A DNA stretch of 64,000 bases, taken from positions 310,001-374,000 of the forward strand of contig CAXXVQ010000008.1 of the NCBI GenBank assembly GCA_963662245.2, in the 5' to 3' direction. The notes under the pieces are model-generated. The model ran no database searches and was not told the DNA's origin. It saw nothing but the letters and a program-made list of their open reading frames with translations. A program made the translations under genes and the position numbers. Shown piece by piece: positions 34,743-43,321 of the stretch. Source of the stretch: JAFGVL01 sp963662245. GTDB taxonomy: Bacteria > Bacteroidota > Bacteroidia > Bacteroidales > Paludibacteraceae. The number at the start of each line of letters is the position of its first letter. Position 1 is the first letter of the stretch.

Positions 34743-35360
34743 ATGATGAAAAAGGAGAAGATGAGTTCGCAGCAGCGTGTTTTGGTCTTAAACCGCTATT
34801 ACCGTATTACTAAGTTCTATAAGTTTCTTACTGATATGGCTATCAAGGGAGGTATTGCCTTGTTGCTCTTATTGGGTGTATTTTTGGTAGTGGATTATTT
34901 CTTATTAGATACGGATGCCATTTTTAAATCTTTCGTAGAGAATTATTCTCCTTCACTTCTTGGCTCCGTGTTTTATTTCTCAGAATCTTCATTTGGCTTT
35001 CTGCCTCCGGAATTGCTTATTGCTTGGAGTGTGAAATCAACTCACCCTTGGGTAATGACTTTCCTTTTTGCGGTTATCTCATACGCAGGTGGTGTCACTG
35101 CTTACCTTATTGGTCGTGCTTTTAATAGATTGCCAATTGTGCACAGAGCTGTGCATGGAAAACTAGCTCGTCATATAGTAAATCTTCGCAGTTGGGGAGG
35201 TTTGTTTATTGTTATTGGAGCTATTTTGCCTCCTCCTCATTCATTGATTAGTATGGCTTGTGGCTTTGTGAAGTTTAAGTTTAGCCACTACATGCTTTGG
35301 GCTTCTTTCCGTTTTCTTCGTTTTTTGATTTACTACCTTGTGTTTGCACATGTGTTGTAG
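34743..35360 (+). CDS. DedA/VTT-like integral membrane protein
   Basis: 205 aa with about five hydrophobic segments (GIALLLLLGVFLVVDYFLL; FLFAVISYAGGVTAYLIG; GGLFIVIGAILPPPHSLI; the C-terminus ends LRFLIYYLVFAHVL). FGFLPPELLIAW and the re-entrant-type GAILPPPHSLISMACG resemble the VTT/SNARE-associated (DedA, YqaA) family of membrane-lipid transporters. It lies alone on the plus strand. The short upstream leader starts after the divergent 49-aa gene. The family call is moderate. Confidence 0.75.
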   Translation: MMKKEKMSSQQRVLVLNRYYRITKFYKFLTDMAIKGGIALLLLLGVFLVVDYFLLDTDAIFKSFVENYSPSLLGSVFYFSESSFGFLPPELLIAWSVKSTHPWVMTFLFAVISYAGGVTAYLIGRAFNRLPIVHRAVHGKLARHIVNLRSWGGLFIVIGAILPPPHSLISMACGFVKFKFSHYMLWASFRFLRFLIYYLVFAHVL

Positions 35361-35460
35361 TGTGTATCTTCATTTTTTTTAAATCGTTGGTTGAAACTAA
35401 CGGCTATGAAAAATATAATTTCCCCAATTTTCATCTTTCATTTATTCAAACAGAATAGAG

Positions 35461-35594
35461 CGGTGCTCTGCACCTTACTTGTGTGATGTGTTTTTTGCTA
35501 CAAAGAGGACGGGACTCTGTCCCTAAATTTAGCTGCGTGACACCTTATCAATAGGATAAATTCTAGGAAGAAGTTCTTAGGTGCAACGCACCGT
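35461..35594. repeat. GGTGCnnnGCACC hairpin repeats
   Basis: Three small perfect hairpins lie in the gap after the VTT gene: GGTGCTCTGCACC (35462-35474), GGGACTCTGTCCC (35511-35523) and GGTGCAACGCACC (35580-35592). The same motif class occurs three times in 25537-25671, which points to one dispersed repeat family. Confidence 0.6.
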
Positions 35595-35630
35595 TATACT
35601 GTCTTTCTCACTTCTCATTTCTCGCCTCTT

Positions 35631-36149
35631 CTAGAATCCAAAGCCAATGCCGATGCTGAAAATTGGTTCCCATTCGCCGTAAGGAGAGTCCTCGTCTTGC
35701 ATTACATCAAAAAGGATTTGCATGTTTAGCCAAGCGTTTTTACCAAGCTTGTGGCTATATCCACCACCAACAAAAAAGAAGGGAACCCAAATTCGTTTCT
35801 CGCTTCCGTCTGTGTAATGTAGTTCAGTGTTCAGTACTTGATATTCCGCATGCACATAAAGTGGTCTGAAAAGGCGATAGCGAGTAAATACACTTCCACC
35901 ATAGTTGGATGTTTCATAACTCGGCGTGGAGCGTTTGTCTTTTAGGTAGTTATAAATGTATTTTGCACCCACTGAGAATTGTGGTGTAAACTTGTATGCA
36001 GCGTATGGCTGAATAGAGTATTGTGTTACTGTCCCGAATGATGCTCCGGCATTACCTCCAAAATACATTTTGTCAAAGACGCTTTTTGCTGATGCGCTAG
36101 TGCTAAAAATGGTAAAGGCAATAAGTAGTTTGATATAGATTGATTTCAT
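35631..36149 (-). CDS. Small outer-membrane beta-barrel protein
   Basis: 172 aa. The signal peptide (KLLIAFTIFSTSASAK) is cleaved near residue 22. The mature part has the alternating pattern of a small 8-stranded barrel (FGGNAGASFGTVTQYSIQPYAAYKF is cut into strands by turns) and ends in an aromatic FGF, the usual BAM signal. Function unknown; resembles OmpW/OmpX-type or porin-family proteins. It is divergent from the biotin operon. Confidence 0.7.
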   Translation of the reverse strand: MKSIYIKLLIAFTIFSTSASAKSVFDKMYFGGNAGASFGTVTQYSIQPYAAYKFTPQFSVGAKYIYNYLKDKRSTPSYETSNYGGSVFTRYRLFRPLYVHAEYQVLNTELHYTDGSEKRIWVPFFFVGGGYSHKLGKNAWLNMQILFDVMQDEDSPYGEWEPIFSIGIGFGF

Positions 36150-36265
36150 AATTGTATGTTTTGATTTTGTGCAAAGATATTTGAAATCATTTTGTCTGTA
36201 AAATTTGATTGGTTGTTTTCATCCTTCTTCCTGTTTTTTAACACGCATGTAATTATAAAAATGTG

Positions 36266-36273
36266 TACTTTTG
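36266..36273 (+). promoter_or_regulatory. -7 box (TACTTTTG) of the biotin cluster
   Basis: A perfect TAnnTTTG lies only 6 bp before the GTG at 36280. Transcription would then start at or next to the GTG, giving a leaderless or nearly leaderless transcript. The -33 box is weak. Confidence 0.55.
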
Positions 36274-36279
36274 TAGTCC

Positions 36280-36594
36280 GTGAAAAATCAAACAGGACAT
36301 ATTGACCAAGCTACGGTCGTTTTTAGTCGATGGACTAGAAATGCTTATGCAGTATTTGCGTCTTTGAAAACAGAGGTGCTGATAGGTCATTTAGCATTGT
36401 GCATTAGCGAGGGTTTGGTGTCAAAGTCAAAAGCTGTATTGAGTTTGTCTGCTCAAGTTTTACAGCTAGATACTTTGAGTTCTGATTTATTAGATGCGGA
36501 AATTTCTGAGCAAGAAATAGCTTTTGCTGTTATGCCTGTGGAATCTGTGGTAGCAGATGCTGCAGCTTGTGTGAATAGTAGAATAATTATATAA
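36280..36594 (+). CDS. Small conserved-looking ORF upstream of bioB (104 aa)
   Basis: The GTG start lies directly after a -7 box. The segment VFSRWTRNAYAVFASLKTEVLIGHLALCISEGLVSKS fits a Bacteroidota small-protein pattern I remember (SRW.RK.YA.FASL...V.IG.L), often found before TonB-receptor or cofactor genes; here split as VFSRWTRNAYAVFASL and KTEVLIGHLALCISEGL. The second half is acidic. It has no membrane segment and no known function. An intrinsic terminator follows it and precedes bioB by 12 bp, so it may be part of a leader that controls biotin genes. Confidence 0.6.
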   Translation: MKNQTGHIDQATVVFSRWTRNAYAVFASLKTEVLIGHLALCISEGLVSKSKAVLSLSAQVLQLDTLSSDLLDAEISEQEIAFAVMPVESVVADAAACVNSRIII

Positions 36595-36600
36595 CGATAG

Positions 36601-36636
36601 TCCGTTGTTTGCCTTGGTGCGAGCAACGGATTTTTT
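36601..36636 (+). terminator. Intrinsic terminator/attenuator before bioB
   Basis: TCCGTTG (36601-36607) pairs with CAACGGA (36624-36630) and a run of six T follows. It lies 6 bp past the stop of the 104-aa ORF and 12 bp before the bioB ATG, in the only transcript path from the visible promoter. Full termination would silence the operon, so partial or regulated read-through is expected. Confidence 0.75.
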
Positions 36637-36648
36637 ATTTTCAGGAAA

Positions 36649-37611
36649 ATGAATGTAACTGAATTAAAGAACAAAGTGCTAGGAGGTTATGCCTTGACTT
36701 ATGAAGAGGGGGTGGCATTAACTCAGCTAAGCAATAAAGAAGAGTTATATCAGGCAGCGGATGAAATTCGTGCGCATTTCTGTGGTAATAAAATGGACTT
36801 GTGTTCTATCACGAATGCAAAATCCGGAAAATGTTCTGAGGACTGTAAATGGTGCAGTCAGTCGGCACATCATAAAACCAATGTAGAGGAATATGAGGTG
36901 GTAGATAGAGCTGTAGCTTTGAAAGAAGCAAAAGAAAATGATGCCAACGGAGTGAAGAGACAAAGCTTGGTGACAAGTGGTAAGCGAGTGAGTGATAAAA
37001 CTTTGGATAATCTGCTGCCTATTTATAAGGAAATCCGTGAGAAAACGAAGATGGGAACCTGTGCTTCCATGGGCTTAATTACTGAAACACAAATGCGTCG
37101 TTTGCAAGAAGAAGCTGGGATTGATCATTATCATTGTAATATTGAGACTGCACCGTCATTTTTTGCCCAAGTATGTTCAACGCATACTATGGAAGAGAAG
37201 ATTGAGACTATCAATATTGCTCACAAATTAGGAATCCGTGTTTGTTCTGGTGGAATTATCGGGCTAGGTGAAACAATGGAGCAACGCGTAGAAATGGCGG
37301 CGACTTTGCGTGATCTAAAAGTGCAGTCTATTCCTATCAATATCTTGATGCCTGTAAAAGGTACACCTATGGAGAATAACCCAATGTTGACTGAGGAGGA
37401 AATCATGACAACAATAGCTGTTTTTCGTTTTATTAACCCTAAAGCTAATTTGCGTTTTGCAGGTGGTCGTATGCAAATCAAAGATTATCAGCATAAGGCT
37501 TTGCGTGCAGGAATCAATGCTGCTTTAACCGGAAACTATTTAACAACAACTGGTTCACAAACGGCAGATGACTTGCGTGATTTTAAAGCAGCTGGTTTTG
37601 ATGTGGAATGA
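36649..37611 (+). CDS. bioB: Biotin synthase
   Basis: 320 aa radical-SAM enzyme; the [4Fe-4S] motif CSEDCKWC (CxxxCxxC) is intact. GGIIGLGETMEQRVEM, PINILMPVKGTPMENN and FAGGRMQIKDYQ are standard BioB motifs. It inserts sulfur into dethiobiotin, the last step of biotin synthesis. First enzyme gene of the cluster bioB-A-F-G-C-D. A GGAAA lies just upstream of the ATG, inside the 3' flank of the terminator. Confidence 0.97.
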   Translation: MNVTELKNKVLGGYALTYEEGVALTQLSNKEELYQAADEIRAHFCGNKMDLCSITNAKSGKCSEDCKWCSQSAHHKTNVEEYEVVDRAVALKEAKENDANGVKRQSLVTSGKRVSDKTLDNLLPIYKEIREKTKMGTCASMGLITETQMRRLQEEAGIDHYHCNIETAPSFFAQVCSTHTMEEKIETINIAHKLGIRVCSGGIIGLGETMEQRVEMAATLRDLKVQSIPINILMPVKGTPMENNPMLTEEEIMTTIAVFRFINPKANLRFAGGRMQIKDYQHKALRAGINAALTGNYLTTTGSQTADDLRDFKAAGFDVE

Positions 37612-37618
37612 TATATGT

Positions 37619-37743
37619 CATTGCCGACGGTTGTAATTTTGTCTGTGAAATTGGGTTTTAACCCAAATATTGTTTTTCCTTTTGGGGTTAAAACCCAAAC
37701 CTAACTGTAGTGATTAACCCGTCGGTTAAAACCGACGGCAATG
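37619..37743. repeat. 125-bp inverted-repeat element between bioB and bioA
   Basis: The ends CATTGCCGACGGTT (37619-37632) and AACCGACGGCAATG (37730-37743) are inverted with one mismatch. Inside are palindromes TTGGGTTTTAACCCAA and GGGGTTAAAACCC, and CCGTCGGTTAAAACCGACGG at the right. It begins 8 bp after bioB. No coding capacity; REP/MITE-like. Confidence 0.72.
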
Positions 37744-37820
37744 AATTATGATAATAACTAAAATACAACTAACTCCTTTTTTTCTCCTTCGTTGGAGAGG
37801 GTTAGAGTTGAGTCAAATAT

Positions 37821-39098
37821 ATGAATGAATTACTAGAATACGATAAAGCTCATATCTGGCATCCTTATACTTCAGCAACTCAACCACTCGATTGCTTGTT
37901 AGTGGAAAGTGCTAAAGGAGTTAAGCTTCGTTTGCAAGACGGGGCAGAACTGATAGATGGAATGTCTAGCTGGTGGGCGGTAGTGCATGGCTATAATCAT
38001 CCGGTTTTGAATGAAGCCTTGAAAAGCCAGGTGGATAAAATGGCGCATGTGATGTTTGGTGGCTTGACGCATTGTCCGGCTATTGAATTATCTAAACGCC
38101 TATTGGAAATTGTGCCAAGCGGATTAGAGCATGTGTTTTATTCGGATTCAGGTTCGGTGGCTGTTGAGGTGTCCATGAAAATGGCGATGCAATACTGGCA
38201 TGCTTCGGGTAAATCGGAAAAGTCGGAGTTTGTGACTGTGCGTAACGGTTACCATGGAGATACATGGAATGCGATGTCAGTTTGTGATCCGGTAACGGGT
38301 ATGCACCATATTTTTAATGGCAAGCTGTCGGTTCAACATTTTTTGCCTGCACCTTTGGCAAAGTTTGATGAGGCTTTTGATAAAAGCGAATTAGATGAAG
38401 TTGAGAGTTTTTTGGCAAAACATCAAAATCAATTAGCAGCCTTGATTCTTGAGCCAATTGTGCAAGGGGCAGGAGGGATGCGTTTTTATCATCCTGAATA
38501 TTTAAAAGGAGTAGCAGCACTTTGCAAGAAATATGATATTTTGCTGATTGCAGATGAAATTGCAACCGGTTTTGGTCGCTCGGGGAAACTGTTTGCTTGC
38601 GAGTATGCTGGAATCACTCCCGATGTTATGTGTGTGGGAAAAGCATTGACCGGAGGTTATATGTCTTTTGCCGCAACCTTCTGTACAAAGCAAGTGGCCC
38701 ACACTATCTCGCATGCTTCTCCGGGAGTGTTTATGCACGGCCCCACTTTTATGGGTAACCCAATGGCTTGTGCAGTGGCTTTGGCTAGTGTGAATTTATT
38801 GCTGGAAACAAACTGGCAGGAAAAAGTACAACGCATCGAAGCGCATTTGCAAGAATCGCTTTCGGTTTTGAAGAATCATCCTGCTGTTGCTGATGTGCGC
38901 ATATTAGGTGCAATCGGAGTGGTGGAAATGAAAGAGGCTGTGGATATGAAAAGCATCACGGCTGAATTTACAAAACAAGGAATTTGGATGCGACCGTTTG
39001 GGAAGCTTGTATATACCATGCCACCGTTTGTGATTTCGGATGAGGAATTGCAGATTTTGACGGATGGGATTGTGAAGACGATAGAAAATATATATTGA
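37821..39098 (+). CDS. bioA: Adenosylmethionine-8-amino-7-oxononanoate aminotransferase
   Basis: 425 aa PLP-dependent class III aminotransferase. MSSWWAVVHGYNHP, FYSDSGSVAVEVSMKMA, RNGYHGDTWNAMSV, IADEIATGFGRSG and the PLP-lysine region VGKALTGGYMSFAATF mark BioA specifically (SWW near the start). It converts 7-keto-8-aminopelargonate to 7,8-diaminopelargonate using SAM as amino donor. It is third-last enzyme of the pathway; 209 bp after bioB. Confidence 0.96.
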   Translation: MNELLEYDKAHIWHPYTSATQPLDCLLVESAKGVKLRLQDGAELIDGMSSWWAVVHGYNHPVLNEALKSQVDKMAHVMFGGLTHCPAIELSKRLLEIVPSGLEHVFYSDSGSVAVEVSMKMAMQYWHASGKSEKSEFVTVRNGYHGDTWNAMSVCDPVTGMHHIFNGKLSVQHFLPAPLAKFDEAFDKSELDEVESFLAKHQNQLAALILEPIVQGAGGMRFYHPEYLKGVAALCKKYDILLIADEIATGFGRSGKLFACEYAGITPDVMCVGKALTGGYMSFAATFCTKQVAHTISHASPGVFMHGPTFMGNPMACAVALASVNLLLETNWQEKVQRIEAHLQESLSVLKNHPAVADVRILGAIGVVEMKEAVDMKSITAEFTKQGIWMRPFGKLVYTMPPFVISDEELQILTDGIVKTIENIY

Positions 39099-39104
39099 TA
39101 ACAC

Positions 39105-39290
39105 CACCCCCAACCCCCTAAAGGGGGCTTAAGTCCCCTTTAGGGGATTTAGGGGTAGATATTCATCCCGACTTTCGGGACGAATCAAAGAAAACTTGAC
39201 AGGCTGAACTCGCTCCGTCTTTCTGCGGTCGACTTCGCTCAAACAGCACCCTGTCGTATAAGGAATTATTTAATACCGACTTCGTCGGAG
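39105..39290. repeat. Chain of GC-rich hairpins between bioA and bioF
   Basis: The hairpins are CCCCCTAAAGGGGG (39114-39127), CCCCTTTAGGGG (39135-39146), TCCCGACTTTCGGGA (39166-39180), a longer GACAGG...CCTGTC pair (about 39198-39256) and CCGACTTCGTCGG near 39278. Such blocks are common between Bacteroidota genes. They could act as partial terminators or RNA processing sites inside the operon. Confidence 0.65.
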
Positions 39291-39302
39291 TTTAAAGATA
39301 AT

Positions 39303-40415
39303 ATGACCATACATAAAAGATATACTGAAACTTTAACCGCTTTGCAAGAAGCAGGAAATTACCGTTCGTTCACTTCAGCCCAAGCAGGTTTGTTGGATAT
39401 TTGTTCCAATGACTATTTAAGCTTGAATACGGATGAGCAACTGTATGATGAGTTTATGCAGGAAATGACGGCTAAGCGAACTCGCTTTAGTGCCTGCTCT
39501 TCTCGTTTGTTGAGTGGGAATACTCCCGAACATGACGAGTTGGAAGCTGTGATTGCATCAGCATATACAACTGAAGCTGCTTTGTTGTACAATAGCGGTT
39601 ATCATGCAAATGTGGGAATTCTGCCTGCTTTGGCAGGAAAAAAGGATTTGATATTGGCTGATAAGTTGGTGCATGCCAGTATGATTGACGGCATTCAATT
39701 GGCTCCGGCCGATTTTCAGCGTTATCGCCACTTGGATTATGCACACTTGGAAACGCTTTTGGAAAAATACCGTGATGATTACGAGCAGGTGTTTATCGTA
39801 ACTGAAAGCATTTTTAGTATGGATGGCGATATTGCCGATTTACATCAATTGATTGAACTGAAAAAGAAATACAACTGTTTGTTATATGTGGATGAGGCTC
39901 ATGCTTTAGGTGTTCGCGGTCGAAAAGGCTTAGGCTGTGTGGCGGAAATGAATTGTATCAAAGATGTGGATTTGATTGTTGGGACCTTTGGTAAGGCAAT
40001 GGCTTCGGTGGGAGCGTTTGTTGCTTGCACGGAAATTTTCAAACAATACTTGGTGAATCATTCCCGCACGCTTATTTTTACCACCGCTTTGCCTCCGGTA
40101 AATAATGCTTGGACAAAGTTTTTGTTTGAGCGTTTGCCTGACTTTGAAAATCGCCGTCAGCATTTGGCAAAACTGAGTGAGGAGTTTGCAGAAAGTTTAG
40201 GACAAAAGACTCAAAGTAATATTGTACCTTATATAATAGGAAGCAATCAGGAAGCGATTGCGGCTTCACAATTATTGAAGAAAAATGGTTTTAATGTTTT
40301 GCCGATTCGTTACCCGACAGTGCCCAAAGGAACAGCGCGTTTGCGTTTTTCGTTAAATGCAGGAATGAGCATCGAGCAGTTATTGCCGATAAAGGAGATA
40401 TTAGGAAACAGATGA
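39303..40415 (+). CDS. bioF: 8-amino-7-oxononanoate synthase
   Basis: 370 aa PLP enzyme of the alpha-oxoamine synthase family. LDICSNDYLSLN, CSSRLLSGNTPEHDELE, VTESIFSMDGDIADL, YVDEAHALGVRGRKGLG and the PLP-lysine in TFGKAMASVGAF are all present. It condenses pimeloyl-ACP with alanine. The bioG start overlaps its stop by 4 bp (ATGA), so translation is coupled. Confidence 0.94.
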   Translation: MTIHKRYTETLTALQEAGNYRSFTSAQAGLLDICSNDYLSLNTDEQLYDEFMQEMTAKRTRFSACSSRLLSGNTPEHDELEAVIASAYTTEAALLYNSGYHANVGILPALAGKKDLILADKLVHASMIDGIQLAPADFQRYRHLDYAHLETLLEKYRDDYEQVFIVTESIFSMDGDIADLHQLIELKKKYNCLLYVDEAHALGVRGRKGLGCVAEMNCIKDVDLIVGTFGKAMASVGAFVACTEIFKQYLVNHSRTLIFTTALPPVNNAWTKFLFERLPDFENRRQHLAKLSEEFAESLGQKTQSNIVPYIIGSNQEAIAASQLLKKNGFNVLPIRYPTVPKGTARLRFSLNAGMSIEQLLPIKEILGNR

Positions 40416-41065
40416 ATCAGCTTTGGCTAAATAAACAAAACAACCCTAAGTGTGTTCTTTTCTTTAACGGTTGGGGAATGGATGAAAATGCCGTTTCTCA
40501 CCTAAAAGCAGAAGATTACGATGTGTTGTCGTGCAATGATTTTTCCCCTTTGCAAGAAGTAGAAGATTTAAGCCAATATCAGGATTTGTATTTGGTGGCT
40601 TGGTCCTTGGGTGTTTGGGCAGCAGCTAATACACCAAATATTGCCAAGTTGAAATTTACCAAAGCTACCGCTATAAATGGAACGCTGCATCCAGTGCATA
40701 ATCAGCAAGGGATTTCACCCGCTGTTTTTGCAGGAACATTGTCAGGATGGAATGAGCGTAACCGTGATAAGTTTAATATGCGCGTTTTTGGTGGACGCAG
40801 CCAATATGCAGAGGCTGCTGGGCGTTTATCTGTTCGAACTGTTGAAAATCAAAAAGCTGAGTTGGCATCTATTCTTCAATCAGTTGAGGCTGGTGTTCAA
40901 ACTGAGTTTAGTTTTGATTGTGTTTTGGTTGGAAGTGGGGATTTGATTTTTGCTCCACAAAATCAGTTGAACTCATGGCAAAATAAAACTCGCGTTGTGG
41001 AAATGGCCTTGCCACATTTCCCGTTTATGAACTTTCAGTCATGGCAAGAAATTTTGGATTTATAA
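40412..41065 (+). CDS. bioG: Pimeloyl-ACP methyl ester esterase BioG
   Basis: 217 aa alpha/beta hydrolase of the BioG/DUF452 type. The catalytic triad can be read as S65 (VAWSLGVWAA), D177 (GSGDLIFAP) and H202 (LPHFPF). FFNGWGMDE near residue 20 is a family hallmark. It removes the methyl ester after the BioC-primed fatty-acid cycles, releasing pimeloyl-ACP for BioF. It replaces BioH here. bioC follows after 3 bp. Confidence 0.93.
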   Translation: MNQLWLNKQNNPKCVLFFNGWGMDENAVSHLKAEDYDVLSCNDFSPLQEVEDLSQYQDLYLVAWSLGVWAAANTPNIAKLKFTKATAINGTLHPVHNQQGISPAVFAGTLSGWNERNRDKFNMRVFGGRSQYAEAAGRLSVRTVENQKAELASILQSVEAGVQTEFSFDCVLVGSGDLIFAPQNQLNSWQNKTRVVEMALPHFPFMNFQSWQEILDL

Positions 41066-41068
41066 AGA

Positions 41069-41833
41069 ATGATAACAGATAAAGAATTAGTAAAACAACG
41101 CTTTGGAAAAAGCCACGAAACCTATCGCGAAAATGCTGTGGTGCAAAACCATTTGGCAGAACGCATGGCTAAGCTTTTTGTCTCAGTTGCAGGTGAGCAT
41201 TTGCACACTGTATTAGAAGTGGGTTCCGGAGTGGGTGCTTTTACCCAGTGCTTGCTTGAGCATTGCCAGATCGATCAATTTTATGTGAATGATATTTCTG
41301 AAATGGCATTACAGCAGGCAGAGTTTTTATTGCAAAAACAAACACAGCATTATAGCCTGCTCCCGGGTGATGCTGAAACAATTCAGTTGCCAGATGGTTT
41401 GGATGCCGTTGTTTCTTCTTCATGTTTTCAGTGGTTTCATGATGTGAGTGCTTTTATTCATAAAACATCATTATTATTAAATGAAGATGGGATATTAGCC
41501 TTTAGTACTTTTGGTAGAGAGAATTTTTCTGAAATCAAGCATACTTTAGGTGTTGGATTGACTTACCCTTCCTTGGATGATTATCAAAGTGTATTGCAGG
41601 CTGATTATGATATTCTGCTTTCTGAGCAATGGACTGAACAGCTATTATTTCCAACTCCAATAGAAGTCTTGAAGCATATTAAAAATACGGGTGTGAATGG
41701 AATCTTAGCACAAACTTTAAGAAAAGAGCGATTGCAATCATTTCATAATGAATATGTAGATCATTACTCATCTGCTTCAGGTCAGGTGCATTTGACCTAC
41801 CATCCGATAATTATTATTGCTCGTAAAAAATAA
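41069..41833 (+). CDS. bioC: Malonyl-ACP O-methyltransferase BioC
   Basis: 254 aa class I SAM methyltransferase. Motif I is VLEVGSGVGAFT, followed by FYVNDISEMAL, PGDAETIQLPDGLDAVVSS and SCFQWFHDV, the last typical for BioC. It methylates malonyl-ACP to start pimelate synthesis by the fatty-acid pathway. It pairs functionally with BioG; bioD begins 4 bp after its stop. Confidence 0.94.
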   Translation: MITDKELVKQRFGKSHETYRENAVVQNHLAERMAKLFVSVAGEHLHTVLEVGSGVGAFTQCLLEHCQIDQFYVNDISEMALQQAEFLLQKQTQHYSLLPGDAETIQLPDGLDAVVSSSCFQWFHDVSAFIHKTSLLLNEDGILAFSTFGRENFSEIKHTLGVGLTYPSLDDYQSVLQADYDILLSEQWTEQLLFPTPIEVLKHIKNTGVNGILAQTLRKERLQSFHNEYVDHYSSASGQVHLTYHPIIIIARKK

Positions 41834-41837
41834 AATC

Positions 41838-42515
41838 ATGGGAAAAGAGTTTTTTGTTAGTGGAATAGATACCGATTGTGGTAAAACATATATCACTGGT
41901 TTGCTGGCTTACCATTTAAAAAAAGCTGGAAAAGAAATTATTACTATGAAGCTTGCCCAGACCGGATGCGTTGGCGTTTCTGATGACCTTAAAGATCATC
42001 GTTGGGCAATGGAAATTCCTTTGCAGGCAGAGGATAAAGATGGGATTACTTGTCCGTATGTGTTTTCCTATCCTGCGTCACCACACTTAGCAGCCAAGAT
42101 TGATGCTTCAAAAATTGAGATTCCTGTTTTGCGTCGTTCCGCTGATGAATTGCTACACGATTATGAATTGCTACTTACCGAAGGTGCGGGTGGCTTGATG
42201 GTGCCTTTGCAGGAAACTTATTTGACTGTTGATTATATCAAGGATTTTGATCTTCCATTGATTTTAGTTGTATCGAGTAAACTGGGAAGTATCAATCATG
42301 CGCTTTTGAGTCTTGAACTTTGTAAGCAAAAAGGTCTTGATTTAAAATTTTTAGTGTATAACTTTTTACCAAAATTTGAGAAGCCAATTGCAGAAGATGC
42401 AGAAAAAATAATTCGAGATTATGCCTTGAAGCTTTTCCCCGATTTATTATTTTTGAATTCTAAAGATTTAGAAAAATCAGCTGACGCATTTGCTAGCTTG
42501 AAATCGATATTTTAA
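41838..42515 (+). CDS. bioD: Dethiobiotin synthetase
   Basis: 225 aa from ATG 41838; an upstream TTG at 41817 inside bioC is less likely. P-loop SGIDTDCGKTYITG, TMKLAQTGCVGVS, the LLTEGAGGLMVPL Mg/ATP loop and LVVSSKLGSINHALLS identify BioD. It closes the ureido ring of diaminopelargonate with CO2 and ATP, giving dethiobiotin for BioB. It is the last biotin enzyme gene of the cluster. Confidence 0.95.
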   Translation: MGKEFFVSGIDTDCGKTYITGLLAYHLKKAGKEIITMKLAQTGCVGVSDDLKDHRWAMEIPLQAEDKDGITCPYVFSYPASPHLAAKIDASKIEIPVLRRSADELLHDYELLLTEGAGGLMVPLQETYLTVDYIKDFDLPLILVVSSKLGSINHALLSLELCKQKGLDLKFLVYNFLPKFEKPIAEDAEKIIRDYALKLFPDLLFLNSKDLEKSADAFASLKSIF

Positions 42516-42531
42516 ACCTTAACTTATACAA

Positions 42532-43146
42532 ATGAAAAAACAACTATTCTTGTTGATTGCTAGTTTGTTCGTTGCAATTAGCTCTTATTCTCAAGTGTCA
42601 GAACCATTGGTGATAAATGCTACACCCCCTGTGCTAGAAACAGATACTGTTATTGACGGTGATCATATTTTCTTAACACGCTATTTTTATTTTGGAAAAG
42701 ATACTTTAGTTGTTGAGACAGGGTATAAATACACAAATCCGAAAGATTTTTCATTTAATTATGAAGAATTGGAAGAGGGAGTTGTTGTTGCATTAAATAG
42801 TGAAGTTTTAGATACAGACAATGATAGCCATGAACCGCTAGTGCATTCATATAATGGTGAGATTTATGGCGAAGTGATTTCTGCCAATGGAATGGATTAT
42901 CTGATTGTTCTTGGAAAAGAATTTTACTGTGATGGGCCTGAGTGTTCAAGTATTTATGCTTTGGTTGTAAATACTAAAACAGGAGTGTGTTTAGATATCA
43001 ATACCGGATTCTGTAAGGAGAAAGATTTGTTGAAGCAAATCAATAAGCGTTCTGCTGCAAATGATAATGTTCAAGTTCCGGTCATCAATTCTTGTGATGA
43101 CTCATATTCGGATGCAAAATGGATAAATGTAGATAAGGCTCTGTAA
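42532..43146 (+). CDS. Unknown secreted 204-aa protein after bioD
   Basis: Not recognised. Signal peptide KKQLFLLIASLFVAISSYSQ is cut after about residue 20. The mature protein is acidic with four cysteines in a small region (DGPECSSIY, GVCLDINTGFCKEKD) plus EFYCDGPEC, possibly forming disulfides. It has a repeat-like beta pattern and no catalytic motif. It lies 16 bp after bioD and shares its transcript, ended by the terminator at 43167. Probably periplasmic or surface-exposed; a link to biotin is unproven. Confidence 0.7.
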   Translation: MKKQLFLLIASLFVAISSYSQVSEPLVINATPPVLETDTVIDGDHIFLTRYFYFGKDTLVVETGYKYTNPKDFSFNYEELEEGVVVALNSEVLDTDNDSHEPLVHSYNGEIYGEVISANGMDYLIVLGKEFYCDGPECSSIYALVVNTKTGVCLDINTGFCKEKDLLKQINKRSAANDNVQVPVINSCDDSYSDAKWINVDKAL

Positions 43147-43166
43147 ATTTGTAGTTTATATATGAT

Positions 43167-43211
43167 GAAAAAGCCTGCTGTGAGATTGTTCTTATAGCGG
43201 GCTTTTTTATT
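43167..43211 (+). terminator. Terminator of the biotin operon
   Basis: AAAAAGCCTGCT pairs with AGCGGGCTTTTTT (one G-T pair) around a ~19-nt loop, with a T-run, 20 bp past the 204-aa gene. Confidence 0.82.
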
Positions 43212-43321
43212 AATGAAAAATTTACTGATTTTAACATTTTCCCTGTGAACTATTCGAGGACTTAATGCGTTTAATTTTTGACTTTTTCCTAATCAGGAAA
43301 TTAATTAAATACACACATATT

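Noticed and set aside
36150..36279. BirA-type biotin operator before the biotin cluster
   Set aside because: I found no convincing inverted TTGTAAACC-type site; control by the terminator before bioB looks more likely.
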